Source: Patescibacteria group bacterium
GTDB taxonomy: Bacteria; Patescibacteriota; Patescibacteriia; UBA2591; UBA6264
Direction: 5' to 3'
DNA: 6,895 nt
Assembly (NCBI GenBank): GCA_022572625.1
Contig: JACZVN010000021.1
Location: 1-6,895 of the forward strand
A program made the translations under genes and the position numbers. The number at the start of each line of letters is the position of its first letter. Position 1 is the stretch's first letter. Positions 1 to 6,506 of the stretch are shown here, one piece after another. The notes beneath the pieces were generated by a model, which ran no database searches, was not told the DNA's origin, and worked only from the letters and a program-made list of their open reading frames with translations.

Positions 1-1077
1 ACAAAAGAAGAGTTGAGCTTGGCATATACTCCAGGAGTAGCATTTGTTTCTCAAGCAATAGCCAAAGACAAGAAGTTAGATAGGGTGTTAACGAATAAGG
101 GGAATAGTGTTGCTATTATAACCGATGGCACCGCTGTTTTGGGTTTGGGAGATATTGGACCTGAAGCTGCAATACCTGTAATGGAGGGGAAATCCGCCAT
201 ATTTAAGGAATTTGCAAATATTGATGCATTCCCAATTTCATTGAGCGAAAAGGATCCGCAAAAGATAATTGATATTGTAAAAGCAATAGCTGTAAATTAT
301 GCAGGTATTAATTTAGAAGATATATCAGCCCCAAGATGTTTTAAAATAGAAAGAACCTTGAAAAAGGAATTAGATATTCCTGTATTTCATGATGATCAGC
401 ATGGTGCTGCAATTATTATACTCACAGCTTTAATTAATGCGCTATCTTTAGCTAAAAAAGATGCCAAAACCGTTAAAGTTGTAATTAATGGAGCCGGAGC
501 TGCTGGAATTGCGACAGCCCATCTTTTGCTAACATATGGAGTAAAGAATATTAATATGGTTGATAAACAAGGCGTATTACATGAGGGAGCTAAAGGAATG
601 CATGAATATCAGGCCGAGATAGCAAGGTTGACCAAGCCAAAAGCAAGAGGTGGGTTAAAGGAAGCCATAAAGGATGCGGATGTATTTATTGGAGTGTCTG
701 TTGGAAATATATTAACAAAGGAAATGGTTTCAACAATGGCTAAAAAAGCAATTGTGTTTGCAGCGGCAAATCCAATACCGGAAATAGATCCAAAGGATGC
801 AAAGGAAGCCGGGGCATATATTGTAGCAACCGGGAGATCTGATTATCCAAATCAAATAAACAATGCGTTAGTATTTCCTGGTTTGTTTAAAGGATTGCTT
901 GATGCTGGAGCCTCTGAAATTAACCCTGCGGCTATGATATGTGTTGCAACATGTCTTTCTGGGTTGATAAAGGAACCTGCGCCAGATAATATTGTTCCCT
1001 CACTATTTGACAAGAGGGTTGTTGAGACGGTTGCATTCACAATACAACAATCGGGAGTGTGTGTTTGTAAGTATTAG
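1..1077 (+). CDS. NAD(P)-dependent malic enzyme, 5' end cut off by window
   Basis: Oxidatively decarboxylates malate to pyruvate, producing NADH or NADPH in the cytoplasm. The frame is open from base 1, so the gene starts outside the window; 358 residues are visible and, judged against the short bacterial form (about 380-410 residues), some 30-50 are missing. The TTG at 13 is an internal leucine codon, not the start. Counting from base 1: LAYTPGVA with the conserved Tyr at residue 9; the DGTAVLGLGDIG and GKS segments (Lys 64); ER at 117-118 and HDDQHG at 130-135, which carry metal ligands in this family; a GAGAAG dinucleotide-binding loop at 164-169 followed by Asp 188 at the end of the next strand; AAANPIPE near 257; NQINN at 284-288. 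Cofactor preference cannot be decided from this. Isoleucine is ATA in 18 of 37 codons and every arginine is AGA or AGG, unlike nadK in this window. The gene ends 28 bases before the NAD cluster on the same strand, so co-transcription is possible but unproven. Confidence 0.95.
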   Translation, partial: TKEELSLAYTPGVAFVSQAIAKDKKLDRVLTNKGNSVAIITDGTAVLGLGDIGPEAAIPVMEGKSAIFKEFANIDAFPISLSEKDPQKIIDIVKAIAVNYAGINLEDISAPRCFKIERTLKKELDIPVFHDDQHGAAIIILTALINALSLAKKDAKTVKVVINGAGAAGIATAHLLLTYGVKNINMVDKQGVLHEGAKGMHEYQAEIARLTKPKARGGLKEAIKDADVFIGVSVGNILTKEMVSTMAKKAIVFAAANPIPEIDPKDAKEAGAYIVATGRSDYPNQINNALVFPGLFKGLLDAGASEINPAAMICVATCLSGLIKEPAPDNIVPSLFDKRVVETVAFTIQQSGVCVCKY

Positions 1078-1105
1078 AAATATTGACTAATTAATTTTAA
1101 ATAAA

Positions 1106-1795
1106 ATGAAAACTAAAAAACATAATCCAAAACCAGAAAAACCAAGTATCGCCGTTGATATTATTATCTTTGTGATCAACGATAATGAATTAAAAATTCT
1201 ACTTATAAAAAGGGGATCAAAGACATTTAAGGGGCGATGGGCTTTACCGGGAGGTCGAGTTGATAAAGATGAAGCCTTAAAAGATGCAGCGGCCCGGGAG
1301 CTAGAAGAGGAGACTGGACTTAAGAATATCTATTTAGAACAACTTTATACTTTTGGAGCACCGTTTCGCGATCCACGGGGTCGGGTTATTTCCATTGCTT
1401 ATTTTGCTCTTATTAATCAGAAACCAAAACTTTTTCCGGCAACGGACGCAGCTGATGCGCAATGGTTTGTAGTAAAAAAACTACCCCGTTTAGCTTTTGA
1501 TCATGAAATAATTATTTCAACGGCGGTTGAAAGATTACGTTGGAAATTAGAATACACTAATATTGTTGCTAATTTTTTACCAAAATATTTTACTCTCTCT
1601 GAACTACAAGATGTTTATGAGATTATTCTAGGCAAAAAAATAGATAAAAGAAATTTTCGTAAAAAGTTATTATCCTTGAATTTAATTCAGTCGACCCGCA
1701 AGAAAAAACAAGGGGTAACTTATCGGCCGCCCCAATTATGGCGTTTTGTGACCAGTAAACATATTATTTTAAATAAACGAGATTTAGTATTTTAA
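1106..1795 (+). CDS. NrtR-like Nudix hydrolase/winged-helix regulator
   Basis: A 229-residue two-domain protein. Residues about 14-145 form a Nudix domain with a complete Nudix box at 50-72 (G50, E56, R64-E65-L66, E68-E69, G71-L72), so hydrolysis of an ADP-ribose-like substrate is chemically possible. Residues about 158-215 (FTLSELQDVYEIILGKK, then KRNFRKKLLSLNLI and YRPPQLWRF) match the C-terminal winged-helix domain of the NrtR family, whose known members repress NAD genes and sense ADP-ribose or related nucleotides. Position supports this: it is the first gene of a run containing nadD, nadK and nadE, with nadD starting 4 bases after its stop. In many NrtR proteins the Nudix box is degraded; here it is intact, so the protein may be an enzyme, a regulator, or both. 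The ATG at 1106 follows an A-rich leader without a Shine-Dalgarno sequence. No operator could be identified with confidence. An ordinary ADP-ribose pyrophosphatase without regulatory role is the alternative. Confidence 0.85.
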   Translation: MKTKKHNPKPEKPSIAVDIIIFVINDNELKILLIKRGSKTFKGRWALPGGRVDKDEALKDAAARELEEETGLKNIYLEQLYTFGAPFRDPRGRVISIAYFALINQKPKLFPATDAADAQWFVVKKLPRLAFDHEIIISTAVERLRWKLEYTNIVANFLPKYFTLSELQDVYEIILGKKIDKRNFRKKLLSLNLIQSTRKKKQGVTYRPPQLWRFVTSKHIILNKRDLVF

Positions 1796-1799
1796 ATCT

Positions 1800-2378
1800 A
1801 TGCGCATTGCTTGTTTAGGTACCAGTGCTAATCCACCTCATCTTGGCCATCTTGAAATTGCTAAACAAATTTTAAAACAAAATTTAGTTGATCAAGTTTG
1901 GTTGATTCCTTGTCGAAAACATGTTTTTAATAAAAAACTTTGGCCAAGGCAATTCCGTTGGGAAATGGTTAAAATGTTGGAACAACCAGGGATTAAAGCT
2001 TGCGATATTGAGTTACAAAGAAAAGGTAAAAGTTATACTTTTGATACTGTTATAGCTTTAAAAGAGAAATATCCTCAACACAAATTTTATTGGATAGTCG
2101 GCAGTGATTTAGTGGTCAGCGGTGAATACAAAAAATGGGAAATCTGGCCTCAACTTAAAAAAGAAATTCAATTTTTACTTATTCAAAGGCCAGGATATTC
2201 AATAGCTAAGGTTAGGGAAAAATGTTTCATCAAAACAGGAATTCGCGGCAATTATATTTCCAGTACTTTAATCCGTGAGCGGTTAAAAAAATCTTTAGAA
2301 ATTAACGATTTAGTACCATTAAAAATTGCTCAATATATAAAATATTTAAAAAAATATAGTTTAATTAAATTTTTATGA
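1800..2378 (+). CDS. nadD: nicotinate-nucleotide adenylyltransferase
   Basis: Joins nicotinate mononucleotide and ATP to give deamido-NAD and pyrophosphate, the step before NadE. The 192 residues show the nucleotidyltransferase signature PPHLGH at 12-17, SYTFDT at 78-83, GSD at 101-103 with the following W113, and ISSTLIR at 153-159, all in the order and spacing of NadD; the length is normal for the family. The first loop is GTSANPPH rather than the common GGSFDPPH or GGSFNPPH form, a mild divergence that keeps the HxGH residues. The gene starts 4 bases after the NrtR-like gene and its TGA stop overlaps the ATG of the radical SAM gene (ATGA, 2375-2378), which implies translational coupling and shows that TGA is a stop codon in this genome. 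No Shine-Dalgarno sequence is visible before the ATG. Confidence 0.95.
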   Translation: MRIACLGTSANPPHLGHLEIAKQILKQNLVDQVWLIPCRKHVFNKKLWPRQFRWEMVKMLEQPGIKACDIELQRKGKSYTFDTVIALKEKYPQHKFYWIVGSDLVVSGEYKKWEIWPQLKKEIQFLLIQRPGYSIAKVREKCFIKTGIRGNYISSTLIRERLKKSLEINDLVPLKIAQYIKYLKKYSLIKFL

Positions 2379-3251
2379 AAATTTCAACTTTATCTATTAT
2401 GGTTGGCAGTTCGGCTTGCAATTTACGTTGCAAATATTGTATTAGTCGAGCCACTTATAACCTAACTGAAAAAAAAATAATTATTTGTTCCGGCTAAACC
2501 TTTAATTAATAAAGCAGTGCGAGTTTTTACTACTGGTGGAGGTTTTACTGCTTTAATTACCGGCAAAGGTGAACCAACGCTGGTTCCTCATCAAAAATTA
2601 GTTAATCTTATTAAAACTCTTTATCAATACACACCAGTAGTAGAATTACAAACTAACGGTGCCTTATTAACCAATAAAAAAGTTAAAGATTATGCTCAAG
2701 CAGGATTAAGCACTATCGCAATTAGTTGCGCCAGTCGTGATAATAAATTTAATTATCAGGTAATGAGCGGGGGTATAGGTAAATCATGGAGTTTAGAAGA
2801 AAAGTGCCGGTTGGTAATTAAAAATAATTTAATTTTAAGATTAGCCGTGGTAACCACCAAGGGAGGTATTGGTGATTTAGCATCATTTCTAGATTTTATT
2901 AAATGGATGAAAACATTAGCGCCTAGAAATTACCCGCTTCAACTGACCGTTAGAAAAATGGGCCTGCCATTCCAGTATCAATTAAAAACCGTCCGGGGTA
3001 AAAAAGTAACTAAATTTGTTAAAGAGAATCAAGTTGACACCACCTTAATTTGGAAGTATTTAAAAAATCATGGCCATAAAATCATTACTTTTTCCTGGGG
3101 TTATGAGGTTTTTGATTATCAAGGAGTAGCGGTTTGTGTTTCAGAGTGCTTAACCATTAAACCAGAAGAGGATACGATCCGTTCCGCTATTTTATATCCG
3201 GATGGACATTTGCGTTATTCTTGGGAATTTCCCGCCGCTGTTATTTTTTAA
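2375..3251 (+). pseudogene. radical SAM protein, unknown function, frameshifted
   Basis: The reading frame from ATG 2375 encodes 40 residues with the radical SAM cluster motif CNLRCKYC (C15, C19, C22) and stops at TAA 2495-2497. The rest of the protein continues in the next frame from about 2481: ITGKGEPTL (the GEP motif), VELQTNG, then QLTVRKMG, CVSEC near the end and a conserved-looking YPDGHLRY segment, ending at TAA 3249-3251. A one-base shift between 2481 and 2495 restores a continuous protein of about 291 residues; dropping one T from the TTT at 2484-2486, for example, gives IIIVPAKPLINKAV. About 42 residues separate the last cluster cysteine from GEP, so nothing large appears lost. The 244-codon downstream frame has an apparent GTG start at 2517, but without the cysteines it would not bind the cluster. 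The gene overlaps nadD by 4 bases and precedes nadK, so its lost or recoded function is probably linked to NAD metabolism. Reaction unknown; no full SPASM-type second cysteine cluster is seen. Whether this is a true pseudogene, recoding or a sequence error is open. Confidence 0.8.
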
Positions 3252-3263
3252 TTAATTAAAAAA
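3244..3263. repeat. 20-bp AT-only perfect palindrome
   Basis: The sequence from 3244 to 3263 (six T, AATTAATT, six A) equals its own reverse complement. It spans the stop codon of the radical SAM gene and lies 16 bases before nadK. It could be a weak hairpin or a binding site, but AT-only palindromes arise readily in sequence of this composition. Confidence 0.4.
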
Positions 3264-3279
3264 ATTTAATGTAAATATT

Positions 3280-4068
3280 ATGAAAAGAATAGGTATTTTA
3301 GTTAAGACCACTAAACCAGGATTTAAAGATACACTTAAAAAAGTAGAACACTATTTTCTTAAAAGAAATTATAAAATTATTACTAAATTAAATAAAACTG
3401 TTCTTAAAAGGGGATTAGCCTGGATTTTAATTTTAGGCGGAGATGGTTCTGTACTTCACGTTGCTAATCAGGTAGCCGAATATAATATCCCTTTAATCGG
3501 AGTTAATTTTGGTTATAAGGGTTATCTTTGCCAAATTAATAGGGATGAGTTACTTAAGGGATTAGGGGCTTTAAATAGTAAAAATTATTCTATTAAATCA
3601 CACACCCGTATTAGGGTTAGAGTGGTGCGGCAAGGTAGAATTATTAAAGAAGTTGATGCTCTTAATGAAATTGTCGTTGGTGGAATTAATCGGGCCGTTT
3701 GGTTAAAACTAAAAATTAGTCATGGCACTAATAGAAAAATGGCGACCATTATTGGCGACGGAATAATTTTTTCTACCCAGATTGGTTCAACTGCCTATAA
3801 TATCTATGCCGGTGGTCCGGTTCTTTTGACTGATGTTTTTAGCGTGGTCGCTTCCAATGCCTTATTTGATTCCGATTATTTTTTGCCTAATACCAAGTCT
3901 TTTGTTATTCCAACCAGCGCCCGTTTTGAAATTAAGCCCCTAAGAGGTGGCCAGCGCTTTCCTTATGTAGTGGCTGACGGCCAAAGAGATTATCATTTAC
4001 AAAAAGGTGATAAGATTATTATCACCCGATCCCAGCTAGTGACTAAATTAATTGAATTAAAAAAATAA
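3280..4068 (+). CDS. nadK: NAD kinase
   Basis: Phosphorylates NAD (using ATP or polyphosphate in known members) to NADP in the cytoplasm. The 262 residues carry the family hallmarks in order: GGDGSVL at 53-59 with the catalytic Asp 55, GVNFGYKGYL at 74-83, NE at 129-130, GDGIIFSTQIGSTAYN at 159-174 followed by AGGP at 177-180, and ADGQ at 232-235. Between AGGP and the VIP at 209-211 the protein departs from the usual form: the familiar PxCPHSL segment is absent and a VVASNALFDSD stretch stands there, so this is a divergent type. It starts 28 bases after the radical SAM gene and ends one base before nadE. The ATG at 3280 is preceded by AT-rich sequence (TAAATATT) and no Shine-Dalgarno motif. 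Codon use is that of the cluster: isoleucine is nearly always ATT, with only two ATA. Confidence 0.93.
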   Translation: MKRIGILVKTTKPGFKDTLKKVEHYFLKRNYKIITKLNKTVLKRGLAWILILGGDGSVLHVANQVAEYNIPLIGVNFGYKGYLCQINRDELLKGLGALNSKNYSIKSHTRIRVRVVRQGRIIKEVDALNEIVVGGINRAVWLKLKISHGTNRKMATIIGDGIIFSTQIGSTAYNIYAGGPVLLTDVFSVVASNALFDSDYFLPNTKSFVIPTSARFEIKPLRGGQRFPYVVADGQRDYHLQKGDKIIITRSQLVTKLIELKK

Positions 4069-4069
4069 A

Positions 4070-5716
4070 ATGAAAATTACTTTGGCTCAATTAAATTCAA
4101 TTGTCGGTGATATTTGGGGCAATGTTAAAAAAATGGAAAAAGCGATTAAAATAGCGTCTAAAAATAAGAGCGATCTAATTATTTTTTCAGAAATGTTTAT
4201 TACTGGTTATCCGCCGCGCGACCTTTTAGAAAAAGACAAATTTATTCAAGAAACGCAAAAAGCATTAACGAGCATAAAGAAAATTTCAAAGCATTTTCCT
4301 AAAATTGGCATTTTATTCGGTACGGTTAGTTTGACCAATAAAAAGAAAGGAAATGGCCTTTATAATTCAGCTTTTCTTATTTATCAGGGTCGAATAGTGG
4401 GCCAACAGCATAAAACACTTTTACCCACTTACGATGTATTTGATGAAGCCAGACACTTTGATTCTTCACCTGAAATTAAACCGATTCCGTTTAAAAAAGA
4501 AAAATTGGGCGTTTCTATATGCGAAGATATGTGGAGTGTACCTGGTTTGTATTTAAAAAAACAATATAAAGTTAATCCAATAAAGAGTTTGGCTGAAAAA
4601 GGCGCTACTTTGCTGATTAATTTATCAGCTTCGCCGTTTAGTGTTGGCAAAGATAAAATTAGATATCAAATTATTCAGGCCCATGTTGCAAAATATCATT
4701 TGCCGTTTATCCATGTTAATTCTATCGGCGGTAATGATGAACTTATTTTTGACGGAAATAGCTTGGCTCTTGATCAGCAAGGAAATTTAATTGAAAGATT
4801 GCCAGGTTTTAGAGAACAAGTTAAAACTTTTTCCTTAAAAATAAATAATAAAAGTAAAATTTTTATTCCGGCCGATAAAATAACTTCTGTTTATCAGGCG
4901 TTAATTTTAGGGACCAAAGATTATGTTGAAAAATGCGGATTTAAGAAAATAGTTTTAGGTCTTTCTGGAGGTATAGATTCAGCCATCACCTGCTGTTTGG
5001 CGGTTAAAGCCTTAGGTAAAGAAAATGTGCTGGGCATCACCATGCCCTCAATGTATTCTTCTAAAGGCAGTGTAGATTATTCCCAAAAATTAGCTAAAAA
5101 TCTCGGAATTAGAATTAAAAAAATTCCCATCAACCAGATTTATGATTCATATTTAAGTGTTTTAAAGGGACATTTAAAAAGCCAAACAGTGGAGACAACT
5201 CAGGAAAATATTCAAGCTAGAATTAGGGGAAATATTTTAATGGCCATTTCCAATAAATTTGGTCACTTAGTTCTTTCAACCGGAAATAAGAGTGAATTAG
5301 CGGTGGGTTATTGTACTCTCTATGGTGATATGAGCGGGGGATTGAGTGTAATTTCCGATGTTCCTAAAACTATGGTTTATAAATTAGCTGAATATATAAA
5401 TCAAAAAAAAGAAATAATTCCTCAAGAAAGCATTAAGGCTAAACCGTCCGCTGAATTAAAACCAGATCAATATGACCAGGACACCCTACCGCCTTATGAA
5501 ATACTGGATCCAATATTAGAATTTTATATAGACAAAAATTATTCAGCGGAAAAAATTATCGCCCAGGGATTTAATTCTCAGGTGGTTAAATGGGTGATAC
5601 AAATGGTTAATAGGAATGAATATAAAAGAAAGCAGGCCGCTCCAGGATTAAGAATTACTAGTAAGGCTTTTGGAATGGGACGAAGAATACCAGTTGCGGC
5701 TAAATATCAAATTTAA
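4070..5716 (+). CDS. nadE: glutamine-dependent NAD synthetase
   Basis: Converts deamido-NAD to NAD, using ATP and ammonia released from glutamine. The 548-residue protein has both domains, as usual for the long form. The N-terminal nitrilase-type glutaminase (about 1-255) has the triad Glu 41 (FSEMF), Lys 115 (HKTLLPTYDVFDE) and Cys 151 (GVSICEDMW). The C-terminal synthetase (about 270-548) has the ATP-pyrophosphatase loop SGGIDS at 299-304, the STGNKSELAVGY and YGDMSGG segments, and the KPSAELKPDQYDQDTLPPYE region. All catalytic features look intact, so the cell can draw nitrogen from glutamine. It is the last gene of the cluster, one base after the nadK stop (TAAAATG), and is followed by a strong hairpin at 5730-5767. 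The leader AAATAAAATGAAAA is identical to that of the NrtR-like gene; there is no Shine-Dalgarno sequence. Confidence 0.97.
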   Translation: MKITLAQLNSIVGDIWGNVKKMEKAIKIASKNKSDLIIFSEMFITGYPPRDLLEKDKFIQETQKALTSIKKISKHFPKIGILFGTVSLTNKKKGNGLYNSAFLIYQGRIVGQQHKTLLPTYDVFDEARHFDSSPEIKPIPFKKEKLGVSICEDMWSVPGLYLKKQYKVNPIKSLAEKGATLLINLSASPFSVGKDKIRYQIIQAHVAKYHLPFIHVNSIGGNDELIFDGNSLALDQQGNLIERLPGFREQVKTFSLKINNKSKIFIPADKITSVYQALILGTKDYVEKCGFKKIVLGLSGGIDSAITCCLAVKALGKENVLGITMPSMYSSKGSVDYSQKLAKNLGIRIKKIPINQIYDSYLSVLKGHLKSQTVETTQENIQARIRGNILMAISNKFGHLVLSTGNKSELAVGYCTLYGDMSGGLSVISDVPKTMVYKLAEYINQKKEIIPQESIKAKPSAELKPDQYDQDTLPPYEILDPILEFYIDKNYSAEKIIAQGFNSQVVKWVIQMVNRNEYKRKQAAPGLRITSKAFGMGRRIPVAAKYQI

Positions 5717-5729
5717 AAAATTTATCAAT

Positions 5730-5767
5730 AAAAAAAGAAGTTATTTTTTTTATTAACTTCTTTTTTT
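5730..5767. terminator. bidirectional intrinsic terminator hairpin
   Basis: A perfect 14-bp inverted repeat (AAAAAAAGAAGTTA at 5730-5743 and its complement at 5754-5767) encloses a 10-base T-rich loop. A T run follows directly on the plus strand and, because the left arm starts with A residues, also on the minus strand. It lies 13 bases after the nadE stop and between converging genes, which fits a terminator for nadE and possibly also for lemA. The stem has few GC pairs. Confidence 0.75.
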
Positions 5768-5833
5768 TACCATTCTTTTTTTATTCTAGAGAGCGCTTAT
5801 AATTTAAGGATATAAAATATTAAAATAAATTTC

Positions 5834-5872
5834 AAACCCCATACCAAAATAAGATTATTTGGTATGGGGTTT
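5834..5872. terminator. GC-cored hairpin, probable lemA terminator
   Basis: A perfect 15-bp inverted repeat (AAACCCCATACCAAA at 5834-5848, complement at 5858-5872) with a 9-base loop. It lies 30 bases downstream of the lemA stop on the minus strand, where it is followed by T-rich sequence, so a lemA terminator is the best reading. It may also act on plus-strand transcripts, where the stem ends in TTTT. The remaining bases of the 186-base gap between nadE and lemA (5768-5833 and 5873-5902) show no gene. Confidence 0.65.
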
Positions 5873-5902
5873 TAAGATTTGGATATTTCTACAATTAAAA
5901 GA

Positions 5903-6460
5903 TTAGAAATCTACTTTAGGCATTGACCGTGCTTCCTCCTCCTTTAGCTCAAAGAATTCTGCTTTTTTAAAGTTAAAAAGGCCGGCGATAATATTAACAG
6001 GAAAAACTTCGATTTTAGTGTTGTAGTCTCGAACGTTGCTGTTATAGAATCGGCGGGAAGCTTGAATCTTATTCTCAGTATCAGTTAATTCATCTTGGAG
6101 AACTTTAAAATTTTCTGAAGCTCGCAGTTGAGGATAATTTTCAGCCACGGCAAAAAGTGACTTTAAGGCTCCGGTTAAGCCTATTTCGGCTTGGGCTTTA
6201 GCCGGCAATGCTTGGATGCCCATTGCTTTAGTCCGTGCCTCAGTGACTTCTTGGAAAACTTTTTTTTCGTGAGTGGCATAACCTTTGACCGTGTTGACTA
6301 GATTAGGAATCAAGTTATAGCGACGTTTAAGTTGAACATCGATATCTGACCATGATTCACGGGTTCTATTTCGCCAACGAATCAAGCTATTATAGCTACC
6401 AACTAGCCAAATAACAATCACGGCGGCCACGGCAATGATAATTAATAAATAAGTAGGCAT
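5903..6460 (-). CDS. lemA: LemA family membrane-anchored protein
   Basis: A 185-residue protein with one hydrophobic N-terminal segment (about residues 4-20) followed by the typical LemA core: YNSLIRWRNR at 23-32, ESWSDIDVQLKRR near 35-47, and NLIPNLVNTVKGYATHE at 49-65. The rest is helical and charged, with SRRFYNSNVRDYN near 136-148 and the family's FPVNIIAGLFNFKKAEFFE near the C terminus. The hydrophobic helix should anchor it in the membrane with a helical bundle outside it. The molecular role of LemA is not established; in other bacteria it often neighbours the protease HtpX, which is not seen here. The start ATG at 6460 is preceded by TAAATATT, the same 8 bases as before nadK, with no Shine-Dalgarno motif. 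It lies 46 bases after the repeat-protein gene on the same strand and could share its transcript. Confidence 0.93.
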   Translation of the reverse strand: MPTYLLIIIAVAAVIVIWLVGSYNSLIRWRNRTRESWSDIDVQLKRRYNLIPNLVNTVKGYATHEKKVFQEVTEARTKAMGIQALPAKAQAEIGLTGALKSLFAVAENYPQLRASENFKVLQDELTDTENKIQASRRFYNSNVRDYNTKIEVFPVNIIAGLFNFKKAEFFELKEEEARSMPKVDF

Positions 6461-6506
6461 AATATTTAGCTTAAAAATTAATTAAATTATTAGTTTATTA
6501 AATTTA

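Noticed and set aside
852..1040. 62-codon open frame on the minus strand
   Set aside because: It lies wholly inside the well-supported malic enzyme gene and resembles no family I know.
13..1077. Malic enzyme starting at TTG 13
   Set aside because: The frame is open to base 1 and the conserved LAYTPGVA motif would sit right at the N terminus; the family has a further segment before it.
1083..1106. TTGACT as a promoter for the NAD cluster
   Set aside because: The only -10-like hexamers downstream are at poor spacing and run into the start codon, so a promoter cannot be supported.
2517..3251. Separate 244-codon gene starting at GTG 2517
   Set aside because: It lacks the radical SAM cysteines, which lie just upstream in the preceding frame, and reads as the continuation of that protein after a frame shift.
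4429..4650. 73-codon open frame on the minus strand
   Set aside because: It lies inside nadE, across the catalytic cysteine region, and is a shadow frame.
5785..5797. Short palindromes TCTAGA and AGCGCT in the intergenic gap
   Set aside because: Six-base palindromes occur by chance and nothing around them indicates a site or element.
5798..5803. TATAAT as a plus-strand promoter element
   Set aside because: No matching -35 hexamer stands at the right distance and no gene follows on that strand; such hexamers are frequent in AT-rich sequence.
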